From: Sphingomonas sp. Root720
GTDB taxonomy: Bacteria; Pseudomonadota; Alphaproteobacteria; Sphingomonadales; Sphingomonadaceae
DNA length: 64,000 nt
NCBI RefSeq assembly: GCF_001428605.1
Contig: NZ_LMID01000016.1
Span: forward strand, 81,199 to 145,198
Direction: 5' to 3'
Part shown: positions 28,047 to 37,233 of the stretch, one piece after another
How the letters are laid out: each line of letters begins with the position of its first letter
Numbering within the stretch: position 1 is the first letter of the stretch
Notes under the pieces: model-generated
Told to the model about the DNA's origin: nothing
The model's database searches: none
The model's input: the letters and a program-made list of their open reading frames with translations, nothing else
Made by a program: the position numbers and the translations under genes

Positions 28047-28982
28047 TCACTTGCACTTGGCATCTGCCTTTCCCCTGGCGACGAGGTCGGCGAGGCCGCC
28101 CGTCACCTTGTCGGGATATTTGGCCATCAGCACCTCATAGGCCTGGCAGGCCTTGTCGGGCAGTGGCGGCTTCCGCTTCATCAGCGCCTGCGCCATGTAG
28201 ACATAGCTGTGCGGGGCGCGCTCGCCATCCTCGATCTTGGTGCTTTCGAAGAATTCGCGGATCGCCTCGTTATACTGGCCGTTGTCCAGATAGGCGCGGC
28301 CGGCGAGATTGCGGGCGTAGCTGGCATATTTGTTCTTCGGATATTTGGCGTACATCGCCTTCAGCGCGGCCGCCGCTTCGGGATATTTCTTCTGCTCCCA
28401 CAGCGCATAGCCCGCCATATAGGCGTCCTTGCCGGCATCGCCGCTCGCCGCCACGGGCGCTGGAGCGGGGGCGGCCGGCTCCGGCAGGGTCGGCAACGGC
28501 TTCGGGCCCGGCGCGGTCCCGCCGGTCACGCCCTTGGCGGGCGGCGGAACGACATAGGGAACCGTGGCGCCCGTCGTCGCGCCGGCCGGAGCCGGCGGCG
28601 CCTTGCCTTCCAGCACGTTCAGCCGGAAATCGGCATCGCCCTTCATCTTGGCGAACTGATCTTCCAGCTTGCGCAGATTATAGCCATTCTGCTCGACCTG
28701 TCCGGTCAGCTGGGCCAGCGCTTTCTCGAGCGCGTCGACCCGACGGGTCAGGTCGGCCACCGGCGTGTCGGCCGGCGAGCCCGCGGGCACGGGCGGGGCG
28801 ACCTGCGGCTTGATCTCCGGTTCGAAGAATTGCTGGGCGCCACCGGGAAAAACCTTGCGCTGGACGGCCTTCATTTCCTTTTCCAGCTTGTCGACCCGCT
28901 TCTCGACCGGCATCGACTGCTGGGCGAGCGCCGGAACGGCGGTGGCGGACATAAGCAGGAGGGCGAGGATCGCCTTCTTCAT
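28047..28982 (-). CDS. cpoB: Tol-Pal system protein CpoB (YbgF)
   Basis: The 311-aa periplasmic protein coordinates the Tol-Pal machine with peptidoglycan synthesis at division. A signal peptide (AILALLLMSATAVPALAQ) is followed by two coiled-coil stretches (about 25-45 and 75-120), a Pro/Ala-rich linker and a C-terminal TPR domain (about 190-305). The TPR domain begins AYMAGYALWEQKKYPEAA and includes YPKNKYASYARNLAGRAYLD. The ATG at 28982 begins the signal peptide. Longer in-frame sequence upstream is not protein-like. The rest of tol-pal is not in the window. Confidence 0.92.
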   Translation of the reverse strand: MKKAILALLLMSATAVPALAQQSMPVEKRVDKLEKEMKAVQRKVFPGGAQQFFEPEIKPQVAPPVPAGSPADTPVADLTRRVDALEKALAQLTGQVEQNGYNLRKLEDQFAKMKGDADFRLNVLEGKAPPAPAGATTGATVPYVVPPPAKGVTGGTAPGPKPLPTLPEPAAPAPAPVAASGDAGKDAYMAGYALWEQKKYPEAAAALKAMYAKYPKNKYASYARNLAGRAYLDNGQYNEAIREFFESTKIEDGERAPHSYVYMAQALMKRKPPLPDKACQAYEVLMAKYPDKVTGGLADLVARGKADAKCK

Positions 28983-29040
28983 GATCGGTAATTCCCCGTG
29001 ATCGTTTCGCTTGGATAATGCCGTCTGACGGCGGTCGGGA

Positions 29041-29970
29041 TCAAGGCTGCGGGCGGCGGTCCGAGTCACCGGTCGGCCCAGCCGTGCCGGCGCGGCCCGG
29101 CGAAGCGGCGTCGATCGGCGGAAGATCGCGCCCACCCTCCGGCACCGACCCCGCGTCGCTCGCATTTCCATCCTCCGGTGCGGCCGACACAGGCGCGGCG
29201 GTGGCGATCGCGACCAGCGCGTCGCGCTTCAGGCTGTAGGAACGGACCAGACGGTCGGGCTCGCCCACCGGCGGCAATTCGGTAGCGCCGATCAGGACCT
29301 TCAGCGATTGCGGCCGCCCCGTGCGCAGGATCGGATCGGCGGCGTCCTCGGGCAGGGTGAAACTCCGCCCGGCGGCCAGCACATCCATGAAATAGATTCT
29401 GGGGCCGTCCCGCTCGGAAATCTTGACCCAGGCATCCTCGCTGGCGGTGACGCTGATCGGGCCGGTCGGAACTGCGGGGACGGCCGGCGGCGCGATGGGC
29501 GGCGAAGCCGGCTGCCGCGCCGGAACCGGCCGGATGTCCTGCACCGTGTCGGCGGCGAGCTTGGCGAGATCGGTGCTGTCGCCTTCGAAGCGGAGCAGTA
29601 GATATCCCATCCCCAGCAGCAGCGCGATCCCGAGCGCGACCATCGCCAGCAGGCGAGACGGCACGCGAGTCGGATCGACAGGTTCATAGGCTTCGGGTTC
29701 GAAATAGGCCCGCTGCTCGCCGCCGATCTGATCCCGGAACGCGCGCGACAACGCCTGGCCGTCGAGGCCGAGCATATTGGCATAGCTCTTCACGAAGCCC
29801 GCCGAATAGGGCAGCGCCGGCAAGCCGTCATGCTCACCCTTCTCGATCGCGTCGAGATGCCGCAGCGGAATGCGCGTGCGTGCAGCGACGTCGCTGAGTT
29901 CCAGCTCCTGCCGAGCGCGTTCGGCGGCAAGCTGTTCACCGACATTGCGGGGATCCGCGCCTTCACTCAT
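29041..29970 (-). CDS. RodZ-like helix-turn-helix membrane protein
   Basis: The 309-aa protein has a cytoplasmic HTH domain of the RodZ type (about 8-75: VGEQLAAERARQELELSDVAARTRI, LPALPYSAGFVKSYA). A single span follows (about 108-127), then a periplasmic Pro-rich linker and a beta domain (DAWVKISERDGPRIY). RodZ links MreB to the elongasome and shapes the cell. The ATG at 29970 has GGAG 9 nt upstream. A GTG five codons earlier lacks useful spacing. The disordered C-terminal 50 residues are poorly conserved. It is co-oriented with cpoB, 58 nt apart. Confidence 0.82.
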   Translation of the reverse strand: MSEGADPRNVGEQLAAERARQELELSDVAARTRIPLRHLDAIEKGEHDGLPALPYSAGFVKSYANMLGLDGQALSRAFRDQIGGEQRAYFEPEAYEPVDPTRVPSRLLAMVALGIALLLGMGYLLLRFEGDSTDLAKLAADTVQDIRPVPARQPASPPIAPPAVPAVPTGPISVTASEDAWVKISERDGPRIYFMDVLAAGRSFTLPEDAADPILRTGRPQSLKVLIGATELPPVGEPDRLVRSYSLKRDALVAIATAAPVSAAPEDGNASDAGSVPEGGRDLPPIDAASPGRAGTAGPTGDSDRRPQP

Positions 29971-30084
29971 CGCGCTCTTCTCCACGCTCCGGAGCGATCA
30001 GGCAAGCAAGCAATCGTCAAACCAAGCAGCATCCGCGCCTCAGACGTAACCTTCCCCCGTCACGGGAACGGTCTGCCGCGCATT

Positions 30085-32364
30085 TCAGGCGACCGCAACC
30101 CCATTGCTTTCGGCCCAGGCCGCAAGATCGCCGCGCAGGGTGCGGACCGGGCGGGTCAGGAACTCACCCATCCGCTCGCGCAGCGCGGCCGCGTCGAGCG
30201 AGCGGACCATCGCCTTGACCGGGCCGACCGCGGCGGGAGTGATCGACAGGCGATCGATCCCCAGGCCGATCAGCGCCATCGCCTCCAGCGGGCGGCCGCC
30301 CATCTCGCCGCACACGCCCACCGGCACGCCGGCCTCGCGCGACTGCCGCGTGACCCGGCCGATGAACCGCAGGATCGCCGGGCTCAGCCAGTCGTAGCGC
30401 TCGGCCAGCTTCGGATTGGCGCGATCGGCCGCGAACAGGAACTGGGTGAGATCGTTGGTGCCAATCGACAGGAAGTCCAACCGCGGTAGCAGCATGTCGA
30501 GGCTTTCGGCCAGCGCCGGTACTTCCAGCATGGTGCCGAAGCGGATCGCGTTCGGCACCGCGCGCCCGTGGTCGTGGATCCATTTCCGCTGCGCCTCGAA
30601 CAGTGCGACAGCCTCGTCGAACTCCCACGGCTCGGACACCATCGGGAACATGACATTGAGGGTGCGACCCGCCGCCGCCTCGAGCAACGCGCGCGCCTGG
30701 ACCTTCATCAGCGCGTCTCGCTCGAGGCCGAGGCGGATCGCGCGCCAGCCAAGCGCGGGATTCTCCTCGTCCATGTCGTCGCCGGTCTTCAGATAGGGCA
30801 GCGCCTTGTCACCGCCGATATCGACGGTGCGGAAGATCACCGGGCGATCCCCCGCGGTGTCGAGCACCTCGCGATAGAGCCGAAGCTGGCGTTCGCGCTG
30901 CGGCAAGGTCGCCGATACGAGGAACTGGAATTCGGTGCGGAACAGGCCGACGCCGTCGGCGCCGGTCACGTCGAGCGCCGCCATGTCGTCGCGCAGGCCG
31001 GCGTTGACCATCAGCTCGATGCGCAGGTCGTCGCGCGTCCGGGCCGGCAGGTCGCGCATCGCCGCGAACTCGGCCCGGCGCTTCTGGCCGACCATCATCT
31101 TGGCCTCGAAGGCCTCTTCCATCGGTCCACTGGCGCGGACCATGACCGAACCGCTCGTACCATCGAGCAGCAGCGTATCGCCCTCGCCGATCGTGCGGCG
31201 GACATCCTTGACGCGGCCGAGCACGGGGACGCCCATGGCCCGGGCAACGATGGTGACATGGGCGGTCAGCGAGCCTTCCTCGAGCACCACGCCCTTCAGC
31301 CGACGGCGATCATATTCGAGCAGTTCGGCGGGGCCGAGATTGCGCGCGATCAGAATCGAATCATGGCGCAGGCCGAGCTGCGCGGCGGTGCCGAGCTGGC
31401 CCGAGACGATGCGGAGCAGGCGGTTGGAGAGATCCTCCAGGTCGTGCATCCGCTCCGCGAGCAGCGGGTCGCCGATCTCGCGCATCCGCATGCGGGTGCG
31501 CTGCTGGACGCGCTCGATCGCCGCTTCGGCGGTCAGGCCGCTGTCGATCGCCTCGTTGATGCGCCGGATCCAGCCCTCGTCATAGGCGAACATCTTGTAC
31601 ATCGCGAGGACGTCCTGATGCTCGCCCGCCGCGCCGAAATCGGCTTCGCGGGTCATCCGGTCGATCTGGTCGCGCATCTTGGCGAAGGCGGAGATGACGC
31701 GGTGGCGCTCGACCTCGATATCCTCGGCGACGGTATGCTCGATCTCGATGCGCGGCTGGTGATAGACCGCCCTGCCCCGCGCCATGCCCTCGACCAGCCG
31801 GAGGCCGGCAAGGCGCACCGGCCCGTTGTCGCGCGTTCCCTTCGCGCCGGGCGCGCCCTCGTCGATCAGCCCGGCGCCCGCGATCAGTTCGGCGAGCACC
31901 ATCGCCACGGTCTGCAGCGCCTCGATCTCGACATCGTCGAAGCGCCGCTGGTCGCGATGCTGGACCGCGAGGACGCCCACCGCGCGCTCGCGCCGGACGA
32001 TCGGCACGCCCGCGAAGCTGTGGAACAGTTCCTCGCCCGTCTCGGGTTTGTAGGCGAAGTCGGGATGGCTGGTCGCCTCGTCGAGATTCAGCGTCTCGAC
32101 ATTCTGCGCGATTGTCCCGACCAGGCCTTCGCCCAGCGCCAGCTTCGTGACGTGGACGGCACCCTGCCTAAGGCCCCGGGTGGCGAACAGCTCCAGCGCG
32201 CCGTCGCGCAGCAGATAGACCGAGCACACCTCGGTATCGAGCGCCTCGCCGATGATCTGGACGACCTGGTTCAGCTTGGTCTGCGCGGCCGACCGCGAGG
32301 CCATCACGTCATGCAGGCGGGTCAGTATCTCGCGTGCGGCGGAGGTTGCTGTCAAAGGTGCCAT
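30085..32364 (-). CDS. ptsP: EI-Ntr phosphoenolpyruvate-protein phosphotransferase
   Basis: The 759-aa protein starts the nitrogen-related PTS: it autophosphorylates with PEP and passes phosphate to NPr. The N-terminal GAF domain (about 15-165) has VCSVYLLRDG and GVLAVQH. The PTS EI region starts with LRLVEGMARG. The phospho-His lies in GSLTAHVTIVARAMGVP near residue 360. The PEP-binding barrel shows GLFRTEFQFL, GWRAIRLGL, MFPMV and SIGTNDLTQFLFAADR. The GAF domain is where glutamine is sensed in characterised EI-Ntr proteins. No ptsN or ptsO is in the window. Confidence 0.95.
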   Translation of the reverse strand: MAPLTATSAAREILTRLHDVMASRSAAQTKLNQVVQIIGEALDTEVCSVYLLRDGALELFATRGLRQGAVHVTKLALGEGLVGTIAQNVETLNLDEATSHPDFAYKPETGEELFHSFAGVPIVRRERAVGVLAVQHRDQRRFDDVEIEALQTVAMVLAELIAGAGLIDEGAPGAKGTRDNGPVRLAGLRLVEGMARGRAVYHQPRIEIEHTVAEDIEVERHRVISAFAKMRDQIDRMTREADFGAAGEHQDVLAMYKMFAYDEGWIRRINEAIDSGLTAEAAIERVQQRTRMRMREIGDPLLAERMHDLEDLSNRLLRIVSGQLGTAAQLGLRHDSILIARNLGPAELLEYDRRRLKGVVLEEGSLTAHVTIVARAMGVPVLGRVKDVRRTIGEGDTLLLDGTSGSVMVRASGPMEEAFEAKMMVGQKRRAEFAAMRDLPARTRDDLRIELMVNAGLRDDMAALDVTGADGVGLFRTEFQFLVSATLPQRERQLRLYREVLDTAGDRPVIFRTVDIGGDKALPYLKTGDDMDEENPALGWRAIRLGLERDALMKVQARALLEAAAGRTLNVMFPMVSEPWEFDEAVALFEAQRKWIHDHGRAVPNAIRFGTMLEVPALAESLDMLLPRLDFLSIGTNDLTQFLFAADRANPKLAERYDWLSPAILRFIGRVTRQSREAGVPVGVCGEMGGRPLEAMALIGLGIDRLSITPAAVGPVKAMVRSLDAAALRERMGEFLTRPVRTLRGDLAAWAESNGVAVA

Positions 32365-32394
32365 TATGTGGCCCGCTATCAGAAACGGTGCCGG

Positions 32395-32412
32395 GATTCC
32401 AATGATGGAATC
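32395..32412. promoter_or_regulatory. inverted repeat upstream of ptsP
   Basis: GATTCCA-ATGA-TGGAATC is a perfect 7-bp inverted repeat located 31-48 nt before the ptsP start. It could be an operator or a leader hairpin. Confidence 0.4.
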
Positions 32413-32433
32413 TTTGCCGGCCCCAAGCCGCCC

Positions 32434-32480
32434 GGCACCGGCAACCGTCCGCCCCCCGCGATCGCGCGGCCGCCGGTGCC
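32434..32480. terminator. GC-rich inverted repeat downstream of nitronate monooxygenase
   Basis: GGCACCGGC (32434-32442) and GCCGGTGCC (32472-32480) are perfect reverse complements with a 29-nt loop that holds CGCGATCGCG. It lies just after the stop at 32490. No U-tract is seen, so its role as a terminator is uncertain. Confidence 0.3.
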
Positions 32481-32489
32481 GAGACCAGC

Positions 32490-33506
32490 CTAGTGCGTGC
32501 GCCGTTCCAGCGCCGTGGCGGCTTCGCCGATCAAGGTGGCGACGATGTCGGCGAGCGGTTCTTCCCGGGTGACCATGCCGACCGACTGGCCCGCCATCAC
32601 CGAACCATGCTCGATATCGCCGTCGATCACCGCGCGGCGCAGTGCCCCCGCCCAGTAATGCTCGATCTGGAGTTGGGCCTCGGCCATCTCGACCGTGCCT
32701 TCGTCGAGGAGCCGGGCGACTTCGCGCTGCTTGGCGGTGAAGAGCTCGGACGATGCGTTCCGCAGCGCGCGGACGGGGATCACCGGCAGGCGCGGATCGA
32801 TCTGGACGCTGGTGATCGCATCGCGCGCCGAAGCGCGGATGAACGCCTTCTTGAAGTTCGCGTGCGCGATCGACTCGGTCGCGCAGACGAAGCGGGTGCC
32901 GAGCTGGACGCCAGCCGCGCCCATTTCGAGATAGCCGGCGATCGCCTCGCCGCGGCCGATGCCGCCGGCGACGAACACCGGCAGATCCTGGGCCACGACT
33001 GGCAGTATCTCCTGCGCCAGCACCGAGGTGGAGACCGGACCGATATGGCCGCCCGCTTCCATCCCCTCGATCACCAGCGCGTCGACGCCCGAACGGATCA
33101 GCTTCTTCGCCAGCGCCAGCGCGGGGGCGAAGCAGATCACCTTGGCGCCCGACGCCTTGATCTTCTCGATCGCCCCGCCCGGCGGCAGCCCGCCCGCCAG
33201 CACGACATGCCCGACCCGGTGCTTCGCGCAGACCTCGATCAGCTCGACCAGCTGGGGGTGCATGGTGATCAGGTTGACGCCGAACGGCTTCGACGTCAGC
33301 GCCTTGGTCCCCGCGATCTCCGCATCGAGCAGTTCGGGCGACATCGCGCCGCAGGCGATTACCCCGAAGCAGCCCGCATTCGACATGGCGGCGACGAGAT
33401 TGCGTTCCGATACCCAGCTCATCGCCCCGCCGAGGATCGCATATTCGCTGCCCAGCAGGGCAACGCCGCGCTCCATCAAGGCATGCAGGCGATTATGTAT
33501 AGACAT
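32490..33506 (-). CDS. nitronate monooxygenase
   Basis: The 338-aa FMN enzyme belongs to the nitronate monooxygenase (2-nitropropane dioxygenase) family, which oxidises toxic alkyl nitronates. The TIM barrel shows YAILGGAMSW, NAGCFGVIACG, SKPFGVNLI, VCFAPALA-like (VICFAPALALAKKLI), EGMEAGGHIGP and PVFVAGGIGRGEAI with the phosphate-binding GG. It ends in a region shared with class I members. The ATG at 33506 has GGGGAA upstream. It lies between lysC and ptsP, and the upstream gap contains a palindromic repeat, so it may have its own promoter. Confidence 0.88.
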   Translation of the reverse strand: MSIHNRLHALMERGVALLGSEYAILGGAMSWVSERNLVAAMSNAGCFGVIACGAMSPELLDAEIAGTKALTSKPFGVNLITMHPQLVELIEVCAKHRVGHVVLAGGLPPGGAIEKIKASGAKVICFAPALALAKKLIRSGVDALVIEGMEAGGHIGPVSTSVLAQEILPVVAQDLPVFVAGGIGRGEAIAGYLEMGAAGVQLGTRFVCATESIAHANFKKAFIRASARDAITSVQIDPRLPVIPVRALRNASSELFTAKQREVARLLDEGTVEMAEAQLQIEHYWAGALRRAVIDGDIEHGSVMAGQSVGMVTREEPLADIVATLIGEAATALERRTH

Positions 33507-33520
33507 TATCGTTCCCCGAT

Positions 33521-33601
33521 CGTCATCCCGGCGAAGACCGGGATCCCATTGTCTTTCACCACGCAAAACACAGCGAGATTCCGGCGTTCGCCGGAATGAC
33601 G
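33521..33601. repeat. palindromic intergenic repeat, copy 3
   Basis: The left end CGTCATCCCGGCGAAGACC continues into GGGATCCC; the right end GCGAGATTCCGGCGTTCGCC continues into GGAATGACGG. The copy fills the gap between lysC and the nitronate monooxygenase gene. Confidence 0.82.
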
Positions 33602-33612
33602 GAGACGGAAGT

Positions 33613-34869
33613 TCAAGCGGCATCCTCCGCGTCGAGGCCATAAGCGGTGTGGAGGACGCGGACCGCGAGTTCGGTATAGTCCTCGTTGATCAGGACCGAG
33701 ACCTTGATCTCCGACGTGGTGATCGCGAGCACGTTGATGCCGCGGCCGGCCAGGGCGTCGAACATCTTCGAGGCGACACCGGCATGGCTGCGCATGCCCA
33801 CGCCGACGACCGAGATCTTGGCGACATTGGTGTCGTGGATCAGCTTCTCATAACCGATATTGCCACGCTCGCGCTCGAGCACGTCGAGCGACCGGGCCAG
33901 TTCGGCGGTCGGCACGGTGAAGGTGACGTCGGTCGAGCCGGTATCGTGCGCTACGTTCTGCACGATCATGTCGACGTTGATGTTGCCGTCGGCCAGCGGC
34001 GCGAAGATCGAGGCGACCGCGCCGGGGCGGTCGGGGACCGCGGTCAGCGTGACCTTGGTCTCGTTCTTGTCATAGGCGATGCCGGTGATGAGCTGGCGTT
34101 CCATGGTGCTTCCTTCGATTTCGTCTTCGCCGACGATCATGGTGCCGGGCGTGGGATTGTCGGTCGGCTGGTCGAAGGACGAGAGCACCTGGACCCTCAC
34201 CTTCTCCTTCATCGCGAGTCCGACCGAGCGGGTCTGCAGGACCTTGGCACCGACCGAGGCGAGCTCGAGCATCTCCTCATAGGTGACCTTGGCCAGCTTG
34301 CGGGCCTTGGGCACGATGCGCGGGTCGGTGGTGTAGACCCCATCGACATCGGTGTAGATGTCGCAGCGATCGGCCTTCATCGCCGCGGCGACCGCGACCG
34401 CCGAGGTGTCGGAGCCGCCACGGCCCAGGGTCGTCACCCGGTCGTCGGCGGTCATGCCCTGGAAACCGGGGATGACCGCGACCTCGCCGGCGGCCATCGC
34501 CTTGCCGATCGCTTCGGAATTGATGGTCTCGATCCGGGCCGAGGCGTGCGCGTCGCTGGTGCGGATCGGCAACTGCCAGCCGAGCCAGCTGCGCGCCTTC
34601 ACCCCCATCGACTGGAGGACGATGGCAAGCAGGCCGCTCGTCACCTGTTCGCCCGAAGCGACGACCACGTCATATTCGCGCGGATCGTAGAGCGGCGAGG
34701 CTTCGCGGCAGAAGTTGACGAGCCGATCGGTTTCCCCGGACATCGCCGAGACGACGACCGCAACCTCGTTGCCGAGCTCGACCTCATGCTTGACGCGGTT
34801 CGCCACGTTGCGAATTCGCTCGATCCCCGCCATCGAGGTTCCGCCGAATTTCATAACGATGCGCGCCAT
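33613..34869 (-). CDS. lysC: aspartate kinase
   Basis: The 418-aa enzyme phosphorylates aspartate, opening the pathway to lysine, threonine and methionine. The kinase domain has VMKFGGTSM at the N-terminus, VVSAMSGETD, ASGEQVTSGLLA and GRGGSDTSAVA. The C-terminus carries two ACT domains (about 260-410) with VPDRPGAVASIF and GVGMRSHAGVASKMF, typical of lysine/threonine feedback control. It is divergent from ubiG with an 83-nt gap. Confidence 0.96.
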   Translation of the reverse strand: MARIVMKFGGTSMAGIERIRNVANRVKHEVELGNEVAVVVSAMSGETDRLVNFCREASPLYDPREYDVVVASGEQVTSGLLAIVLQSMGVKARSWLGWQLPIRTSDAHASARIETINSEAIGKAMAAGEVAVIPGFQGMTADDRVTTLGRGGSDTSAVAVAAAMKADRCDIYTDVDGVYTTDPRIVPKARKLAKVTYEEMLELASVGAKVLQTRSVGLAMKEKVRVQVLSSFDQPTDNPTPGTMIVGEDEIEGSTMERQLITGIAYDKNETKVTLTAVPDRPGAVASIFAPLADGNINVDMIVQNVAHDTGSTDVTFTVPTAELARSLDVLERERGNIGYEKLIHDTNVAKISVVGVGMRSHAGVASKMFDALAGRGINVLAITTSEIKVSVLINEDYTELAVRVLHTAYGLDAEDAA

Positions 34870-34952
34870 TGCCTACCGTCTGTCCCAAAGAGGCCGAAAA
34901 GCCGGAAAAGCCCTTGGGTTCAAGGGCGCGGCCCTGATAGAGAGGGGCCGCA

Positions 34953-35687
34953 ATGAACGCAAGCGCACAACAGCACGGCTCGATCGTCGCCGAGGAAGCA
35001 GCCCATTTCGGAAAACTGGCCGCCGAATGGTGGGATCCGAAAGGATCCTCGGCGATGCTGCACAAGCTCAACCCGCCACGGCTGCGTCATATCCGCGCGA
35101 CGATCGACGCGCATTGGGACCTGGCACCGGCGTCGCTCCGTCCGCTGGCCGGCCGGCGGGCGGCCGATGTCGGCTGCGGCGCCGGCCTGCTCGCCGAACC
35201 GCTGGCGCGGATGGGCGCCGCCGTGACCGGCATCGACGCGGCCCCCGAGAATATCGCGGTAGCCAAGCTCCATGCCGCGACGCAGGGCCTGGCGATCGAC
35301 TATCGGGCGGGCGGTGTCGAGGCATTGGCGGGCGAGAGGTTCGACCTCGTCACCTCGATGGAGGTGATCGAGCATGTCGCCGACCCGGCGGCGTTCGTCG
35401 CCGAGTTGGCCGGGCTGCTGGCACCGGGCGGGATCATGATCCTGTCGACGCCCAACCGGACCCCGCTGTCGAAACTGGCGATGATCACGGTAGGGGAAGG
35501 CCTGGGCATGGTTCCGAAGGGCACCCACGATTGGCACAGGTTCGTCACCCCGGACGAACTCGCCGGTCATGTCGAGGCCGCCGGGCTGCGGGTGGTCGAC
35601 CGCAAGGGCCTCAGCTTCTCGCCCGCCGCGGGCTTCCATCTGAGCGACAACCTGGCGCTCGACTATTTCCTGACCGCGATCCGGTGA
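34953..35687 (+). CDS. ubiG: ubiquinone biosynthesis O-methyltransferase UbiG
   Basis: The 244-aa SAM methyltransferase carries out both O-methylations of ubiquinone synthesis. It shows the UbiG opening EEAAHFGKLAAEWWDPKG with MLHKLNPPRLRHI, the SAM loop [17 protein letters not shown] near residue 70, and SMEVIEHVADPAAFV. A KGTHDWHRFVTP motif near 190 is also characteristic. GAGGGG precedes the ATG. Its stop overlaps the GTG of the next gene (GTGA). Confidence 0.95.
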   Translation: MNASAQQHGSIVAEEAAHFGKLAAEWWDPKGSSAMLHKLNPPRLRHIRATIDAHWDLAPASLRPLAGRRAADVGCGAGLLAEPLARMGAAVTGIDAAPENIAVAKLHAATQGLAIDYRAGGVEALAGERFDLVTSMEVIEHVADPAAFVAELAGLLAPGGIMILSTPNRTPLSKLAMITVGEGLGMVPKGTHDWHRFVTPDELAGHVEAAGLRVVDRKGLSFSPAAGFHLSDNLALDYFLTAIR

Positions 35688-36433
35688 TCGCGTTCAAGGA
35701 CCATTTCTCGTCGCATGCCGCTGACTATGCCGCCTATCGCCCGGCCTATCCGGCGGCGCTGGCCGCGTGGCTCTCCTCCGTGGCGCCTGCGCCAACGGCC
35801 GCGCTCGATGTCGGCTGCGGCTCGGGCCAGCTTTCGTTGCTGCTCGCCGGGCATTTCGAGAGGGTGGTCGCGACCGATCCGAGCGCGCGGCAGATCGACA
35901 GCGCGATCGCCCATCCCCGGATCGACTATCGGGTCGCGCCGGCCGAGGCGAGCGGCCTGCCCAACGCGTCGGTCGACCTGATCACCGCCGCACAGGCCGC
36001 CCACTGGTTCGACCTGCCCGCGTTCTTCGCCGAGGCGCGGAGGCTATTGCGACCCGGAGGGGTGATCGCGCTGATAAGCTATGCGGGCATGGAAGGGCCT
36101 GGCGAGGTCGAGGCGATCGTCGAGCGGTTCCGGCTCGTCACGCTGAAGGATCATTGGCCGCCGGAACGCGCGCTGGTGGAAAACCGCTATCGCGATATCC
36201 ATCTTCCCTTCGCCGCGATCGCGCCCCCCGATTTCGCGATCGAGGCGCAATGGCCGCTCGCCGCGCTGATCGGCTATCTCGACACCTGGTCGGCCGTGCG
36301 GGCGATGGAGCGAACCGACGGCCGTGCCGCGTTCGACGCGGCCGTCGCCGAACTGACCCGCGCCTGGGGCGATCCGGCCGACAACCGGACGATCCGTTGG
36401 CCGCTCACCATCCTGACAGGACGACATTCTTGA
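35684..36433 (+). CDS. class I SAM-dependent methyltransferase
   Basis: The 249-aa protein has FKDHFSSHAADYAAYRPAYP at the N-terminus, typical of small-molecule methyltransferases of the Methyltransf_11 group. The SAM loop ALDVGCGSGQLSLLL lies near residue 40, then VVATDPSARQI and AAQAAHWFDLPAFFAEARRLL. The GTG start overlaps the ubiG stop by 4 nt. The next gene overlaps by 4 nt as well (TTGA), so three genes are coupled. The substrate is unknown, and its link to ubiquinone is only positional. Confidence 0.86.
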   Translation: MIAFKDHFSSHAADYAAYRPAYPAALAAWLSSVAPAPTAALDVGCGSGQLSLLLAGHFERVVATDPSARQIDSAIAHPRIDYRVAPAEASGLPNASVDLITAAQAAHWFDLPAFFAEARRLLRPGGVIALISYAGMEGPGEVEAIVERFRLVTLKDHWPPERALVENRYRDIHLPFAAIAPPDFAIEAQWPLAALIGYLDTWSAVRAMERTDGRAAFDAAVAELTRAWGDPADNRTIRWPLTILTGRHS

Positions 36434-37233
36434 CCGACACTCTGCCACCCGCCATTCCGGCCGCCACGCTGATCCTGTTGCGCGACCGGCCGGGGGCCTT
36501 TCCCGAGATACCGATGATCGGGCGCGGCGCGCACCTCGCCTTCGCCGCCAGCCGGATGGTCTTCCCGGGCGGGCGGGTCGACGCCGACGATCATGTCTTC
36601 GCCGGACGGCCCGACCTGTTGGTCGATGGCCCCGCCATCGACCCCGAGGACCTCGCCCACCGGATCACCGCGATCCGCGAGACGATCGAGGAAATCGGCC
36701 TGGCGCCGGGGATCGAGGCCATCGGCGAGGTGGGCCGGCTTGCGGCGATGCGCGCCGCCCTGCACGACGGCGAGCCGCTGAGCGCCATCCTCGGCCGGCT
36801 TGGGCTGCGGATCAATCCGCATGACATCCATCCCTTCGCCCGCTGGCGGCCCGATCACGAGCTGTCGCGCCGGTTCGACACCCGCTTCTACATCGCCCGT
36901 GCGCCCGATCTCGGCGAAGCCCGCGCCGACGGCAGCGAGAGCAGCCATCTGGTCTGGGCCACGGCCGAGCGGCATCTGGCGAACAAGGCGCTGATCTTCC
37001 CGACGATCCGCAACCTGGAGCGGATAGGCCAGGCCGGCGACTTCGACGCCGCCGTCGCGCTGGCCCGGCGCTATCCGGTCGAGATGGTCACGCCTTGGAT
37101 CGAGACGCGCGACGGGGAGCATTTCCTCTGCATCCCCGACACGCTCGGCTATCCGGTAACAGTCGCCCCGATCGCCGATGTCGATCGCGATTCCGATCCC
37201 AACAGGCCTTCGATAACCCTCAACCCGGGATAA
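36430..37233 (+). CDS. NUDIX hydrolase with insertion
   Basis: The 267-aa protein is a NUDIX-type hydrolase resembling the NUDT19 group. The N-terminal strand ATLILLRDRPG is followed by FPGGRVDADD. About 45 residues later comes ITAIRETIEEIGLAPG, carrying the REXXEEXG metal site. The Nudix box is thus split by an insertion, as in that group. The start is TTG in a TTGA overlap with the methyltransferase. The 3' end overlaps manA on the other strand by 85 bp. The substrate is probably a CoA or nucleotide pyrophosphate, by family only. Confidence 0.83.
   Translation: MTDTLPPAIPAATLILLRDRPGAFPEIPMIGRGAHLAFAASRMVFPGGRVDADDHVFAGRPDLLVDGPAIDPEDLAHRITAIRETIEEIGLAPGIEAIGEVGRLAAMRAALHDGEPLSAILGRLGLRINPHDIHPFARWRPDHELSRRFDTRFYIARAPDLGEARADGSESSHLVWATAERHLANKALIFPTIRNLERIGQAGDFDAAVALARRYPVEMVTPWIETRDGEHFLCIPDTLGYPVTVAPIADVDRDSDPNRPSITLNPG

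Noticed and set aside
27749..28063. Small minus-strand frames across the tilS-cpoB gap
   Set aside because: They translate repeat sequence (RRHPGKGW-like) that recurs in each copy; there is no ribosome-binding site.
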